DNA of 64,000 nucleotides from Oxalobacteraceae bacterium OTU3CINTB1 (lineage in GTDB: Bacteria; Pseudomonadota; Gammaproteobacteria; Burkholderiales; Burkholderiaceae_D), in NCBI GenBank assembly GCA_024123955.1, contig CP099652.1, positions 1,922,001 through 1,986,000 on the forward strand, given 5' to 3'. The notes below the pieces were generated by a model that saw only the letters and a list, made by a program, of their open reading frames with translations, searched no databases and had not been told where the DNA came from. Both the position numbers and the translations under genes were made by a program. Below, in pieces: positions 43,351 through 52,544 of the stretch. Within the stretch, counting starts at the first letter, position 1; the number at the start of each line of letters is the position of its first letter.

Positions 43351-44028
43351 ATGACTCAAGACGAACTGAAGCAAGCCGTGGCGCGCGCCGCCATCGATTA
43401 CGTGGTCAAGAACGAGATCATCGGCGTGGGCACCGGCTCCACCGCCAATTTTTTCATTGACGAGCTCGCGAAGATCAAGGCCGACATCAAGGGCGCCGTG
43501 GCGTCGTCGGAAGCCACCGCGGCGCGCCTGCGCGGCCACGGCATCGCCGTGTTCGACTTGAACGACGTGCCGGAGATCGCCGTCTACATCGACGGCGCCG
43601 ACGAGATCACCCACACCGGCGCGATGATCAAGGGCGGCGGCGCGGCGCTCACGCGCGAAAAAATCGTCGCCTCGGTGGCCAAGCGTTTTGTGTGCATCGC
43701 CGACGGCTCCAAGCTGGTCGACGTGATGGGCAAGTTCGCGCTGCCGGTCGAGGTGCTGCCGATGGCGCGCGCGTCGGTCACGCGCGAGCTGGCCAAGCTG
43801 GGCGGCGAGCCGAAGCTGCGTCTGAAGCCGGGCACGGACGAGGCTTTCATCACCGACAACGGCGGCATGCTGATCGACGTGGCCGGCCTGGCCATCACCG
43901 ATCCGGTGGCGCTGGAAGCGCAGATCAACCAGATCGTCGGCGTGATCGCGGTGGGATTGTTCGCCGCGCGCGGGGCCAATGTGTGCCTGCTGGGCACCGC
44001 CGAAGGCGTGAAGACGTTGAAGTTTTAA
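43351..44028 (+). CDS. rpiA: Ribose-5-phosphate isomerase A
   Basis: The 225-aa enzyme interconverts ribose 5-phosphate and ribulose 5-phosphate. It has [15 protein letters not shown] at the phosphate loop, [41 protein letters not shown] with the catalytic Asp/Lys/Glu residues, and the C-terminal [24 protein letters not shown]. The ATG at 43351 gives the normal N-terminus. The 259-bp upstream region holds the promoter (a GTTAAAAT-like hexamer near 43274). A GGGGTC palindrome follows the stop. Confidence 0.96.
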   Translation: MTQDELKQAVARAAIDYVVKNEIIGVGTGSTANFFIDELAKIKADIKGAVASSEATAARLRGHGIAVFDLNDVPEIAVYIDGADEITHTGAMIKGGGAALTREKIVASVAKRFVCIADGSKLVDVMGKFALPVEVLPMARASVTRELAKLGGEPKLRLKPGTDEAFITDNGGMLIDVAGLAITDPVALEAQINQIVGVIAVGLFAARGANVCLLGTAEGVKTLKF

Positions 44029-44050
44029 GAGGCATACCCCCGGCCAAACC

Positions 44051-44078
44051 GGGGTCGTACCCAACTGGGTACGACCCC
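44051..44078. repeat. GGGGTC-type palindrome, GTAC variant
   Basis: GGGGTCGTACCC and GGGTACGACCCC with a 4-bp AACT centre, between the convergent rpiA and yggX genes. Same variant as 18744-18772. Confidence 0.85.
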
Positions 44079-44127
44079 AAACCCGCGGCGGCCGCTGGCC
44101 ACAACGCTGGTTCGGGGTTGTTAAGAT

Positions 44128-44400
44128 TTACTCGGTCGGCGGCACGTAGCCCATGGCCGCGTCGGCGCCGTCGCCGAAGAAATGCTTTTCCATCTGCTGC
44201 GCCAGGTACTTGCGCGCGCGCTGGTCGGCCAGGTTCAGGCGGTTCTCGTTGACCAGCATGGTCTGGTGCTTGAGCCAGGCGGCCCAGGCTTCCTTGGAGA
44301 CCGTCTCGTAGATCTTCTTACCCAGTTCGCCCGGATACGGTGGGAAGTCCAGTCCTTCGGCTTCCTTGTTGAGTTTGACGCATTGCACGGTGCGGGCCAT
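44128..44400 (-). CDS. yggX: YggX-type oxidative damage protection / Fe(2+)-trafficking protein
   Basis: The 90-aa product [20 protein letters not shown] continues [34 protein letters not shown] and AAMGYVPP, all diagnostic of the YggX family. These proteins limit oxidative damage to Fe-S clusters; the single N-terminal cysteine (Cys7) is conserved. It is 35 bp downstream of argA on the same strand and may be co-transcribed with it. Confidence 0.96.
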   Translation of the reverse strand: MARTVQCVKLNKEAEGLDFPPYPGELGKKIYETVSKEAWAAWLKHQTMLVNENRLNLADQRARKYLAQQMEKHFFGDGADAAMGYVPPTE

Positions 44401-44435
44401 CTGTGTTGCTCCTAAAACGGTTCGATAAACCGTGA

Positions 44436-45746
44436 TTATAAAGATTTAATCAGGACCTGGGATTTGCGCTGCCAGTTATACATGCGCTGGCGGTCCTTCG
44501 GCAGCGAGTCGACCGTGGTCGGCACGAAGCCGCGCTTCTGGAACCAGTGCGAGGTGCGCGTGGTGAGCACGAACAACTTGGTCACGCCGATGGCGCGCGC
44601 GCGGTTTTCCATGTGCTTCAAAATGCGCTCGCCATCGCCCTGGGCCTGGACCTCGGGGTTGACGGTCAGGCATGCCATTTCGGCCATTTTCTGTTCCGGG
44701 AACGGGTACAGCGCCGCGCAGCCGAAGATCACGCCATCGTGCTCGATGACGGAGAAATAATCGATCTCGCGCTCGATCAGCTCGCGCCCGCGCTTGACCA
44801 GCGTGCCGTCGGCCTCAAGCGGCTCGATCAGCTTGATAATCCCGCCGACGTCCTCAATTGTGGCCTTGCGCAGCGATTCGAGGTTCTCGTGCGAAATCAT
44901 GGTGCCCACGCCGTCGTGGGTGAACAGCTCGAGCAGCGCCGAGCCGTCCATCGCGAACGGCACGATGTGCGAGCGTTCGACGCCGTTGTCGCAGGCCTTG
45001 ATGCAGTGTTTCAGGTAAAAGGCGGTCGAATCGGGCAGGAATCCCGCTTGCAGCACGGCCTCGGCCTGGTGCGACGACAGCTCGCGGATTTCGGTGCCGG
45101 CGGCGTCGACCATCATGTCGGTCTCGGTGATGAACACCAGTTTGTCGGCGTGCAGCGCGATGGCGGCGCTGCAGGCGACGTCCTCCATGGTGAGATTAAA
45201 CGCCTCGCCGGTGGGCGAGAAGCCCAGCGGCGACAGCAGCACCAGGCCGTCGGAGCCGAGGATCGAGTGGATTGTCTCGGCGTCGACCTTGCGGGTGACG
45301 CCGGTCAGTTCCAGGTCGACGCCGTCGATGACGCCGAGCGGGCGGGCGGTGATGAAGTTGCCGGAAATGATACGGATGGCCGCGTTCGACATCGGCGTGT
45401 TCGGCAAGCCCTGGCTGAAGGCGGCCTCGATGTCGAGGCGCAACTCGCCGGCGGCCTCCTTGGCGCACTCCATGGCGGCCGTGTCGGTGATGCGCACGCC
45501 GTTGTGGAAGCGGCCCTCGACGTTCCGCAGGGCCAGTTGTTCGGCTACCTGCGGGCGCGAGCCGTAGACCACGGTGACGTTGATGTCGAGCGCGTGCAGC
45601 AGCGACAAATCGTGGGCCAGCACCTGCAGCGCGCCGGCGCTGACCAGTTCACCGGGGAAGGCGACCACGAAGGTCTTGCCACGGAAGGCGTGGATGTAGG
45701 GCGCGACGGAACGCAGCCATTGGACGAATTGGGTAGGGTTTTCCAT
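44436..45746 (-). CDS. argA: N-acetylglutamate synthase (amino-acid kinase-GNAT fusion)
   Basis: The 436-aa enzyme makes N-acetylglutamate, the first step of arginine synthesis. Residues about 1-290 form an amino-acid-kinase-like regulatory domain ([38 protein letters not shown]). Residues about 295-436 form the GNAT acetyltransferase with the acetyl-CoA loop region [21 protein letters not shown]. The fusion is the normal ArgA architecture. The ATG at 45746 ([13 protein letters not shown]) matches the family; the ATG at 45755 overlaps a perfect TATAAT box and so is unlikely. It is divergent from hrpA, with a 54-bp gap. Confidence 0.95.
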   Translation of the reverse strand: MENPTQFVQWLRSVAPYIHAFRGKTFVVAFPGELVSAGALQVLAHDLSLLHALDINVTVVYGSRPQVAEQLALRNVEGRFHNGVRITDTAAMECAKEAAGELRLDIEAAFSQGLPNTPMSNAAIRIISGNFITARPLGVIDGVDLELTGVTRKVDAETIHSILGSDGLVLLSPLGFSPTGEAFNLTMEDVACSAAIALHADKLVFITETDMMVDAAGTEIRELSSHQAEAVLQAGFLPDSTAFYLKHCIKACDNGVERSHIVPFAMDGSALLELFTHDGVGTMISHENLESLRKATIEDVGGIIKLIEPLEADGTLVKRGRELIEREIDYFSVIEHDGVIFGCAALYPFPEQKMAEMACLTVNPEVQAQGDGERILKHMENRARAIGVTKLFVLTTRTSHWFQKRGFVPTTVDSLPKDRQRMYNWQRKSQVLIKSL

Positions 45747-45753
45747 TAGCCGC

Positions 45754-45759
45754 ATTATA
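45754..45759 (-). promoter_or_regulatory. Consensus -10 hexamer (TATAAT) 7 bp before argA
   Basis: On the minus strand TATAAT is followed by GCGGCTA and the argA ATG. A start at the usual spacing falls at the ATG, predicting a leaderless message, as for greB and the tandem binding proteins. Confidence 0.5.
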
Positions 45760-45800
45760 ATTCGGTGCGCGAGTTCCGCGCTCCAATCTTGTAAAAAACA

Positions 45801-48800
45801 ATGTCAGAAGCCAGCAATAAACCGAAAACCGCCGACAACCGCACGCCTGGCCAGCCCCGCAGCCCCCGCAACGACCCGTCCCGCACCCCGCAAGCGCCCG
45901 GCGCCCGGCAAGGGCAGGGCGGACCGCGTCCGCAGGGAGAGGCCCGCCAGGGCGGCCAGCCGGGCCAGGGTGGTCGTCCGCCGCAGGCGCGCGCGCCGCG
46001 TCCCGACGGCGAGGGCGGTTCGCGCGCCCAGCCGCGTCGGGAGCCCAAGCCCCGTCTGACACCCGAGGAGCAGGCCGCCCGCGCCGCCGAGCGCGCGTTC
46101 CGCAACCCGCTGCCGCCGATTACGTTCCCGGAAGACCTGCCGGTCTCCGGCCGCCGCCACGAAATCGCCGAGGCGCTGCAAAAGCACCAGGTGATCATCG
46201 TCTCGGGCGAAACCGGCTCCGGCAAGACCACCCAGCTGCCGAAAATCTGCCTGGAGCTGGGACGCGGCCAGAAGGCGCTGATCGGCCACACGCAGCCGCG
46301 CCGCATCGCCGCCTCGTCCACCGCCAAGCGCATCGCCCAGGAACTGGGCACGCCGCTGGGCGAGACGGTCGGCTTCAAGGTGCGCTTCGCCGACACTCTG
46401 ATGAAGGGCGCTTCGGTCAAGCTGATGACCGACGGTATCCTGCTGGCCGAGACGCAAACCGACCCGCTGCTGAAGAACTACGACACCATCATCATCGACG
46501 AGGCGCACGAACGTAGCCTGAACATCGACTTCCTGCTTGGCTACCTGAAGCAGCTGCTGCCGCGCCGCCCGGACCTCAAGGTGATCATCACCTCGGCGAC
46601 CATCGACGCCGAGCGCTTCTCGCGCCATTTCGGCACGCCGGACATGCCGGCGCCGGTGATCGAGGTCTCCGGCCGCCTGTATAAAGTCGAGGTGCGCTAC
46701 CGCCCGATCGAGAGCGATGTCCAGAATCCCGCGGTCGCCAACGCCGAAGGCAAGGGCCAGCGCACCGCCGCCGCCCGCGAAAAGCGCGACCTGATGGACG
46801 CGGTGGTCGACGGCGTCGATGAACTGTGCCGCCTCGGCTCCGGCGACGTGCTGGTGTTCCTGCCCGGCGAGCGCGAAATCCGCGACGCCGCCGAGGCGCT
46901 GCGCAAGCACCATCCGCCGCACGTTGAGATCCTGCCGCTGTTCGCCCGCCTGTCGGCCGAGGAGCAGGAGCGCGTGTTCAAGCTGACCAACGCGCGCCGC
47001 ATCGTGCTGGCCACCAACGTCGCCGAAACCTCGCTGACGGTGCCCGGCATCCGCTACGTGGTCGACGCCGGCCTGGCGCGCGTGAAGCGCTACAGCTACC
47101 GCAACAAGGTCGAACAGCTGCAGATCGAGCCGATCGCGCAGTCGGCCGCCAACCAGCGCGCCGGCCGTTGCGGCCGCGTCGCCGACGGCGTCTGCATCCG
47201 CCTGTACGAGGAGCAGGACTTCCTGCAACGGCCCAAGTTCACCGAGCCGGAGATCCTGCGCTCGTCGCTGGCGGCCGTCATCCTGCGCATGAAGTCCCTG
47301 CACCTGACCGATGTCGAGACCTTCCCGTTCATCGAGCCGCCGCTGGCGCGCGCCATCGCCGACGGCTACCAGCTGCTGCAGGAACTGGGCGCGGTCGACG
47401 AATACAACCAGCTCACGCCACTGGGGAACAAGCTCGCCAAGCTGCCGCTGGACCCGAGGGTGGGCCGCATGATCCTCGCCGCGCTGGACAACGCGAGCCT
47501 GAACGAAGTGCTGATCATCGCCTCCGCGCTGTCGGTGCAGGACCCACGCGACCGCCCCATGGAGCACCAGCAGGCGGCCGACGAGGCGCACAAGAAGTTC
47601 GCCGACGAGAAGTCGGAGTTCATCAGCTACCTGAAGATCTGGCAGTGGTTCGAGAACGCCATCGAGCACAAAAAAACCAACCGCCAGCTGATGGACAACT
47701 GCCGCGCCAACTTCCTGTCGCAACTGCGGCTGCGCGAGTGGCGCGACGTGCATTCGCAGCTGCTGACCATCGTCAAGGAGCAGGGCTGGCGCATCAACGA
47801 GGCGCCGGCCACGTACGAAAACCTGCACCTGGCGCTGCTGACCGGCCTGCTGGGCAACATCGGCTTCAAGAGCGAGGACGAACCGGGCGCCGGCTACCTG
47901 GGCGCGCGCGGCATCAAGTTCAATATCTGGCCGGGTTCCTCGCTGCTGAAGAAACCGGGCAAGTGGATCATGGCGGCGGAACTGGTCGACACCACGCGCC
48001 TGTACGCGCGTTGCGTCGCCCGCATCGAGCCGGAGTGGCTGGAGAAGGTCGGCGGCCACCTGCTGAAAAAATCGTGGGGCGAGCCGCGCTGGGAAAAACG
48101 CGGGGCGCAGGTCAGCGCGTCCGAGCGCGCCACGTTGTATGGCCTGGTGGTGTACAGCCAGCGCCGCATCAACTATGCGCTGCACAATCCGGCCGAGGCG
48201 CGCGAGATCTTCATCCGCGACGCGCTGGTCGGCGGCGACTACGACACGCGCGCGCCGTTCTTCGCCCACAACCACAAGTTGATCAAGGAGATCGAGAACC
48301 TCGAGCACAAGTCGCGCCGCCTCGACGTGCTGGTCGACGATGAATTGATCGCCGCCTTCTACGACAAGCTGATACCGGCCGACGTGGTCAACGGCGCCGG
48401 CTTCGAGAAGTGGCACAAGGACGCCACGGCGGCCGAGCCGAAACTGCTGTACCTCAATCGCGACGAATTGATGCGCCACGAGGCGGCCGGCGTGACGACG
48501 GACCTGTTCCCGAAGATGATGTCGGTGACGGGACTGGAAATGGCGCTGACCTACCACTTCGAACCTGGCAGCGTGCGCGATGGCGTGACGATGGCCGTGC
48601 CGCTGTTCGCGTTGAACCAGTTGCCGCGCGAGCGCTGCGAGTGGCTGGTGCCGGGCATGTTGAAGGAGAAGGTGCACCTGCTGCTCAAATCCCTGCCGCA
48701 AAAGCTGCGCCGCCATTGCGTGCCGCTGCCCGATTACGCGGCCAGGTTCTGCGAGCGGGTGCACGAGGCGGGCATCTTCGGCCGGGGCGACTTGATCGAC

Positions 48801-50021
48801 GCGATCATCGCCGACATCCGGTCGCAAATCACGATCTCGGTGCTGACCACCGACTTCAAGCCGGAGACCTTGCCGGCCCATCACTTCATGAACTTCAAGG
48901 TGATCGACGAGCACGGACGCCAGCTGGAGATGGGCCGCAACCTGGCCACCCTGCAGGCCGAATTCGGCGCGCAGGCGCGCGAGAGCTTCCAGAAGATGGC
49001 CGAGACGTCGGGCACGCAGGGAGTGACGATGCGGGCGCTGGGCAGCGGGGGCGCTGCTGCGCCTTCGGTAGCGCTTTCGCGCGCGGCCGGCGGCAACGCG
49101 GCAGCGGCGTCGGCGCCGGGCAAGGGCAGCGATAAGGCCAAGGAGGCGTCCAGCGCCGCCAGCGGCATCACCTTGACGGGCCTCACCAGCTGGACCTTCG
49201 GCGAGCTGCCGGAGCTGCTGGAGATCGTCCAGGGCAAGCTGACCTTGATCGGCTTCCCGGCGCTGGTCGACAAGGGCACGCACTGCGACCTGGAGGTCTT
49301 CGACGATCCGACGGTGGCGGCGCGCACCCACCGGATCGGCCTGCGCCGGCTGTTCGCGCTGCAGATGAAGGACCAGATCAAGTTCATCGAAAAGGGCATC
49401 CCCGGCCTGCAGCAAATGGGCATGCAGTTCATGAGCATGGGCACGCAGGAGGAGCTGCGCGAACAGATCATCAACAAGGCGCTCGATATCGCCTGCCTGC
49501 AAGATCCGTTGCCGCTCGATGCCGCCAGTTTCGCCAAGCGCAAGGACGAGGGCAAGTCGCGCCTGGTGCTGCTGGTGAACGAGATCGCGCGCCTGCTGTC
49601 GCAGGTGCTGACCGAATTCCACGGCCTGCCCAAGCGCTTGCAGGGGCTGCCGGCGGCGGCCGCCGCCGACATGCAGGCGCAGTTGCAGGCGCTGGTCAAC
49701 AAGCGCTTCCTGTCGGACAACGAGTACAGTCAGCTGGCGCACTTCCCGCGCTATCTGAAGGCGATCAACGTGCGCATCGAAAAGCTGCGCGGCGACCCCG
49801 CGCGAGACGCCAAGCTGATGGCCGAATGGCAGTCGGCGGCGGCGTTGTACCAGCGCGCCAACAAGGATAAATCGGCCGGCAAGAACACCGATCCGAAGAT
49901 GGTCGAATTCCGCTGGATGCTCGAGGAGTTGCGCGTGTCGCTGTTCGCCCAGGAGCTGCGCACGCCGATGCCGGTGTCGGCCAAGCGCTTGCAGAAGGTG
50001 TGGGAGTCGATGTTGCGTTGA
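45801..50021 (+). CDS. hrpA: ATP-dependent RNA helicase HrpA
   Basis: The 1406-aa DEAH-box helicase has a disordered Pro/Gly/Arg/Gln-rich N-terminus of about 85 residues (GQGGPRPQGEARQGGQPGQG), then the helicase core: Walker A SGETGSGKTTQLPK, DEAHERSLN (DEAH), SATIDAERFSRHFG (motif III), NVAETSLTVPGIRYVVD and QRAGRCGRVADG (motif VI). The HA2/OB region and a long C-terminal DUF3418-type region complete the HrpA architecture. HrpA acts on mRNA/ribosome substrates; the E. coli protein is implicated in mRNA processing and collided-ribosome rescue. An Ala/Gly/Ser-rich linker at about residues 1085-1120 is also low complexity. It is divergent from argA. Confidence 0.95.
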   Translation: MSEASNKPKTADNRTPGQPRSPRNDPSRTPQAPGARQGQGGPRPQGEARQGGQPGQGGRPPQARAPRPDGEGGSRAQPRREPKPRLTPEEQAARAAERAFRNPLPPITFPEDLPVSGRRHEIAEALQKHQVIIVSGETGSGKTTQLPKICLELGRGQKALIGHTQPRRIAASSTAKRIAQELGTPLGETVGFKVRFADTLMKGASVKLMTDGILLAETQTDPLLKNYDTIIIDEAHERSLNIDFLLGYLKQLLPRRPDLKVIITSATIDAERFSRHFGTPDMPAPVIEVSGRLYKVEVRYRPIESDVQNPAVANAEGKGQRTAAAREKRDLMDAVVDGVDELCRLGSGDVLVFLPGEREIRDAAEALRKHHPPHVEILPLFARLSAEEQERVFKLTNARRIVLATNVAETSLTVPGIRYVVDAGLARVKRYSYRNKVEQLQIEPIAQSAANQRAGRCGRVADGVCIRLYEEQDFLQRPKFTEPEILRSSLAAVILRMKSLHLTDVETFPFIEPPLARAIADGYQLLQELGAVDEYNQLTPLGNKLAKLPLDPRVGRMILAALDNASLNEVLIIASALSVQDPRDRPMEHQQAADEAHKKFADEKSEFISYLKIWQWFENAIEHKKTNRQLMDNCRANFLSQLRLREWRDVHSQLLTIVKEQGWRINEAPATYENLHLALLTGLLGNIGFKSEDEPGAGYLGARGIKFNIWPGSSLLKKPGKWIMAAELVDTTRLYARCVARIEPEWLEKVGGHLLKKSWGEPRWEKRGAQVSASERATLYGLVVYSQRRINYALHNPAEAREIFIRDALVGGDYDTRAPFFAHNHKLIKEIENLEHKSRRLDVLVDDELIAAFYDKLIPADVVNGAGFEKWHKDATAAEPKLLYLNRDELMRHEAAGVTTDLFPKMMSVTGLEMALTYHFEPGSVRDGVTMAVPLFALNQLPRERCEWLVPGMLKEKVHLLLKSLPQKLRRHCVPLPDYAARFCERVHEAGIFGRGDLIDAIIADIRSQITISVLTTDFKPETLPAHHFMNFKVIDEHGRQLEMGRNLATLQAEFGAQARESFQKMAETSGTQGVTMRALGSGGAAAPSVALSRAAGGNAAAASAPGKGSDKAKEASSAASGITLTGLTSWTFGELPELLEIVQGKLTLIGFPALVDKGTHCDLEVFDDPTVAARTHRIGLRRLFALQMKDQIKFIEKGIPGLQQMGMQFMSMGTQEELREQIINKALDIACLQDPLPLDAASFAKRKDEGKSRLVLLVNEIARLLSQVLTEFHGLPKRLQGLPAAAAADMQAQLQALVNKRFLSDNEYSQLAHFPRYLKAINVRIEKLRGDPARDAKLMAEWQSAAALYQRANKDKSAGKNTDPKMVEFRWMLEELRVSLFAQELRTPMPVSAKRLQKVWESMLR

Positions 50022-50109
50022 TGACGCATCAATCGTCCGTAAGCGAGGTGGCGAACGCAGGCGGATGGAGTTTTCGGGGTAGACTTTATGGCAACAGGAG
50101 GTCGACCCG

Positions 50110-51330
50110 ATGAAGAGTGCCGCTGGTTTGCTGCGTAGTCTGGTGCGTACCGGCACACGTCAGAGCAAGTCCGTCAACAAATTGATGACGGCGCTGTTCA
50201 AGGCCGCCACGCCGCCCGCGCCCAAGCGCAAGCGGGCGCCGGCGGCCAAGGTCGTCAAGGTGGCCAAACCCCCAGCCAAGAAGGGGTCGGACCCCGTACG
50301 GGGTCCGACCCCAAAACCGGCGGCGCGCGCGGTCCCGGATGCCGGGGTGCGGGTTAAACGTCCGGTTCGCGCCGCCAACCCGCCCACGCCCGCTCCCCAC
50401 ACTCCGCCGGCGCCGGGCAAGTGGCTGGCCTCGCACTACGCGACGCCGGCCGGCGTGGGCACGCCCGCGCATCGCCTCGGGTACTGGCTGTACCTGCCCA
50501 ACAATATTCCCGCCCAGGCGATCCGCAAGGGCTTGCCGCTGGTGGTGATGCTGCACGGCTGCCAGCAGACCGCCACCCAGTTCGCGCAGGGCACGCGCAT
50601 GAACCAGTGGGCCGAGCAGATGGGCTACGCCGTGCTCTATCCGCAGCAGTCGGTCAGCGCGCACGCGCAGCGCTGCTGGAAATGGTACGACCGCGCCACG
50701 CAGGAGGGGGGCGGCGACGTGCCGATGATCGTCGGCATGGTCAACAAGGTGATGACGGAATACGCGATCGACCGTTCGCGCGTCTACATCGCCGGGATCT
50801 CGGCGGGGGCCGGCATGGCCAACATCGTCGCGCTCAACCACCCGCGGTTGTTCGCGGCGGTGGGCATGCATTCGGGTCCCGTGTTCGGCGCCGGCCACAG
50901 CCAGATGGGCGCGCTCGGCGTCATGCAGCACGGCGGCGGCCTGCGCGCGGACATGGCGGTGCGGGAAGTGCTGATGCGCCAGCCGCAGTTCCCCGGCATG
51001 CCGATGATCCTGATCCAGGGCGAGGGCGACAGCGTGGTGCGCCCGATCAATCAGACGCAACTGGTCCGCCAGAGCCAGGCGTTCAACCGCATCGGCGCCG
51101 TCGCGCAACCGAAGACCACGCTCAAGTCGCAGGGGCGGGGCGGGCGCCACAACGCCCACCGCATCGACGACTTCTACGACGGCAGAAAGTTGCTATTGCG
51201 CGTGGCGCAGATCGAGCAGCTCGAGCACGCCTGGAGTGGCGGCGACGACACGTTGGCCTACAACACCAAAGCCGGCCCGGACGCCAGCAAGATGATGATG
51301 CAGTTTTTCAACCGCCACCAGCGCGCCTAA
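50110..51330 (+). CDS. PHB depolymerase-family esterase
   Basis: The 406-aa product has a basic, Lys/Ala/Pro-rich N-terminal region (about residues 1-100) and an alpha/beta-hydrolase domain of the poly(3-hydroxybutyrate) depolymerase type. That domain shows LPLVVMLHGCQQTATQFAQG, ALDRSRV-like YAIDRSRVYIAGISAGAGMAN with the nucleophile Ser in GISAGAG, and VAQIEQLEHAWSGGD with the catalytic His. No classical signal peptide is obvious. The linker contains a 30-bp perfect palindrome translated in frame as KKGSDPVRGPTPKP (50283-50312). AGGAGG precedes the ATG. Esterases in this family also act on short esters, so PHB is not certain. Confidence 0.88.
   Translation: MKSAAGLLRSLVRTGTRQSKSVNKLMTALFKAATPPAPKRKRAPAAKVVKVAKPPAKKGSDPVRGPTPKPAARAVPDAGVRVKRPVRAANPPTPAPHTPPAPGKWLASHYATPAGVGTPAHRLGYWLYLPNNIPAQAIRKGLPLVVMLHGCQQTATQFAQGTRMNQWAEQMGYAVLYPQQSVSAHAQRCWKWYDRATQEGGGDVPMIVGMVNKVMTEYAIDRSRVYIAGISAGAGMANIVALNHPRLFAAVGMHSGPVFGAGHSQMGALGVMQHGGGLRADMAVREVLMRQPQFPGMPMILIQGEGDSVVRPINQTQLVRQSQAFNRIGAVAQPKTTLKSQGRGGRHNAHRIDDFYDGRKLLLRVAQIEQLEHAWSGGDDTLAYNTKAGPDASKMMMQFFNRHQRA
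50283..50312. repeat. GGGGTC-type palindrome inside a coding sequence
   Basis: A perfect 30-bp palindrome beginning GGGGTCGGACCCCGT, inserted in frame in the linker of the PHB depolymerase-family gene and encoding GSDPVRGPTP. It belongs to the GGGGTC family otherwise seen only between genes in this window. Confidence 0.9.
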
Positions 51331-51334
51331 CCCC

Positions 51335-51411
51335 GGGGTCAAGTCTGTCATTGGGACACGGGCTGAACGGCCGTGTGGTTGTGTTCGTGTCCGAAAGACA
51401 GACTTGACCCC
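51335..51411. repeat. GGGGTCAAGTCTGTC long inverted repeat, second copy
   Basis: Left arm GGGGTCAAGTCTGTCATTGG..., right arm ending GACAGACTTGACCCC, about 26 bp of pairing with two mismatches; the centre (about 25 nt) differs from that at 35997-36081. It lies between the convergent esterase and hydrolase genes. Confidence 0.85.
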
Positions 51412-51425
51412 CTTATAAAACGCGC

Positions 51426-52433
51426 CTAGTCGATTTGTTTGAGCACCTCCAGCACGGCGGCCGTCACGGCGGCCGGCTGGTCGCCTTGTATGCCGTGCGC
51501 GGCGCCGGCCACCACGCGTTGCGCGCCTTTGGTCGACAGCGCGGCGAGCTCCTTGTGGATCTTTTCGTTCTCGTCCTCCATGGCCTTGTTGATGGCGCTT
51601 TGCGGCTTGTCCGGAATGGCGTACGGGCTGACGCCGCGCGTGAGCACCAGCAGCGGCAGGTCGCCGAAGGGTTTGCGCAGCGCGCGCAGCTGGTTGTCGC
51701 TGGCCGGGATCGCCTTGTATTCGTCGACCCGCGTGCGCCAGTAGGCTGTCGTCTTCATCGTCTTGAGCACTTGCGGGCCGATCACCGGGCCGTAGTAGTC
51801 GGCGGGATTGCCGATGCAGTTGGCCAGCGCCTCGGCGCCGGCCTTGAATCCCTTGGCCGCCGCGCGCAGGCAGTCGTCATCATTCTGTTTGACCATGTCG
51901 TAGACTTTGCCGATCATGCCGCCGGAGGCTTTGTTCAGGCGCGTGGTCTCGTCCTCGGTTTGCGGTTCGACCAGTACCAGGCCTTTGACCTCGTCCGGAT
52001 GGCGGTAGGCGTAGACCTGGGCGTTGCCGCCACCCAGCGAGTTGCCGACCAGCAGATAGGGTGGCTTGACGCCAGCCTTGGCCAGCGCCTTGTGCAGGTC
52101 CTCGACCGCGTTGTCCGACGTGTTGGGCCGGCTGGCCGGGTCGCTGAAGCCGTAGCCGGCGCGGTCGTACACGCAGGCGCGGGTGTGCTTGGCGACCTCC
52201 GGTTGCACCTTGAACCAGCTCCAGCCGCCGTCGCCCGAAGGGCTGTCGAACAGCACGGTGGTTTTGCCGGCGCCGCTGCAGTACAGGTTGAGCTTGCGCC
52301 CGCCGAGGTCGACCCGCAGCTGCGGTGTGGCGAAGGCGCTGTCGGTGGGCCGCGCCGCCGCCGCTTGGGCGGACGACGGCAGGCAGACGGCGGCGCCCAG
52401 CAGCAGGGCGGCTAGTGGTGGTGTTCTCATCAT
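51426..52433 (-). CDS. Secreted alpha/beta hydrolase
   Basis: The 335-aa product has a signal peptide (MMRTPPLAALLLGAAVCLPSSAQA) and an alpha/beta-hydrolase fold: VLFDSPSGDGGWSWFKVQPEVA, CVYDRAGYGFSDPA, the nucleophile elbow LLVGNSLGGGNAQVYAY and a late His in VAGAAHGIQGDQ. It resembles periplasmic esterases and peptidases of the proline-iminopeptidase-like group. The substrate is unknown. AGGATCG precedes the ATG. Confidence 0.85.
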   Translation of the reverse strand: MMRTPPLAALLLGAAVCLPSSAQAAAARPTDSAFATPQLRVDLGGRKLNLYCSGAGKTTVLFDSPSGDGGWSWFKVQPEVAKHTRACVYDRAGYGFSDPASRPNTSDNAVEDLHKALAKAGVKPPYLLVGNSLGGGNAQVYAYRHPDEVKGLVLVEPQTEDETTRLNKASGGMIGKVYDMVKQNDDDCLRAAAKGFKAGAEALANCIGNPADYYGPVIGPQVLKTMKTTAYWRTRVDEYKAIPASDNQLRALRKPFGDLPLLVLTRGVSPYAIPDKPQSAINKAMEDENEKIHKELAALSTKGAQRVVAGAAHGIQGDQPAAVTAAVLEVLKQID

Positions 52434-52544
52434 CGATCCTATCGCTAACAGTTGACGGGCAGTAAGGTTGCAGTTAGATACTAGGATATTTTTACCAATC
52501 GGGCATCATTTTTTGACAAGTACCGCCACGCGGCACCTTCCGGC

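Noticed and set aside
45804..50156. A 1450-codon open frame antisense to hrpA
   Set aside because: High-G+C shadow of hrpA: composition is Arg/Gln/His/Leu-rich with no domain, and hrpA on the other strand has all helicase motifs.
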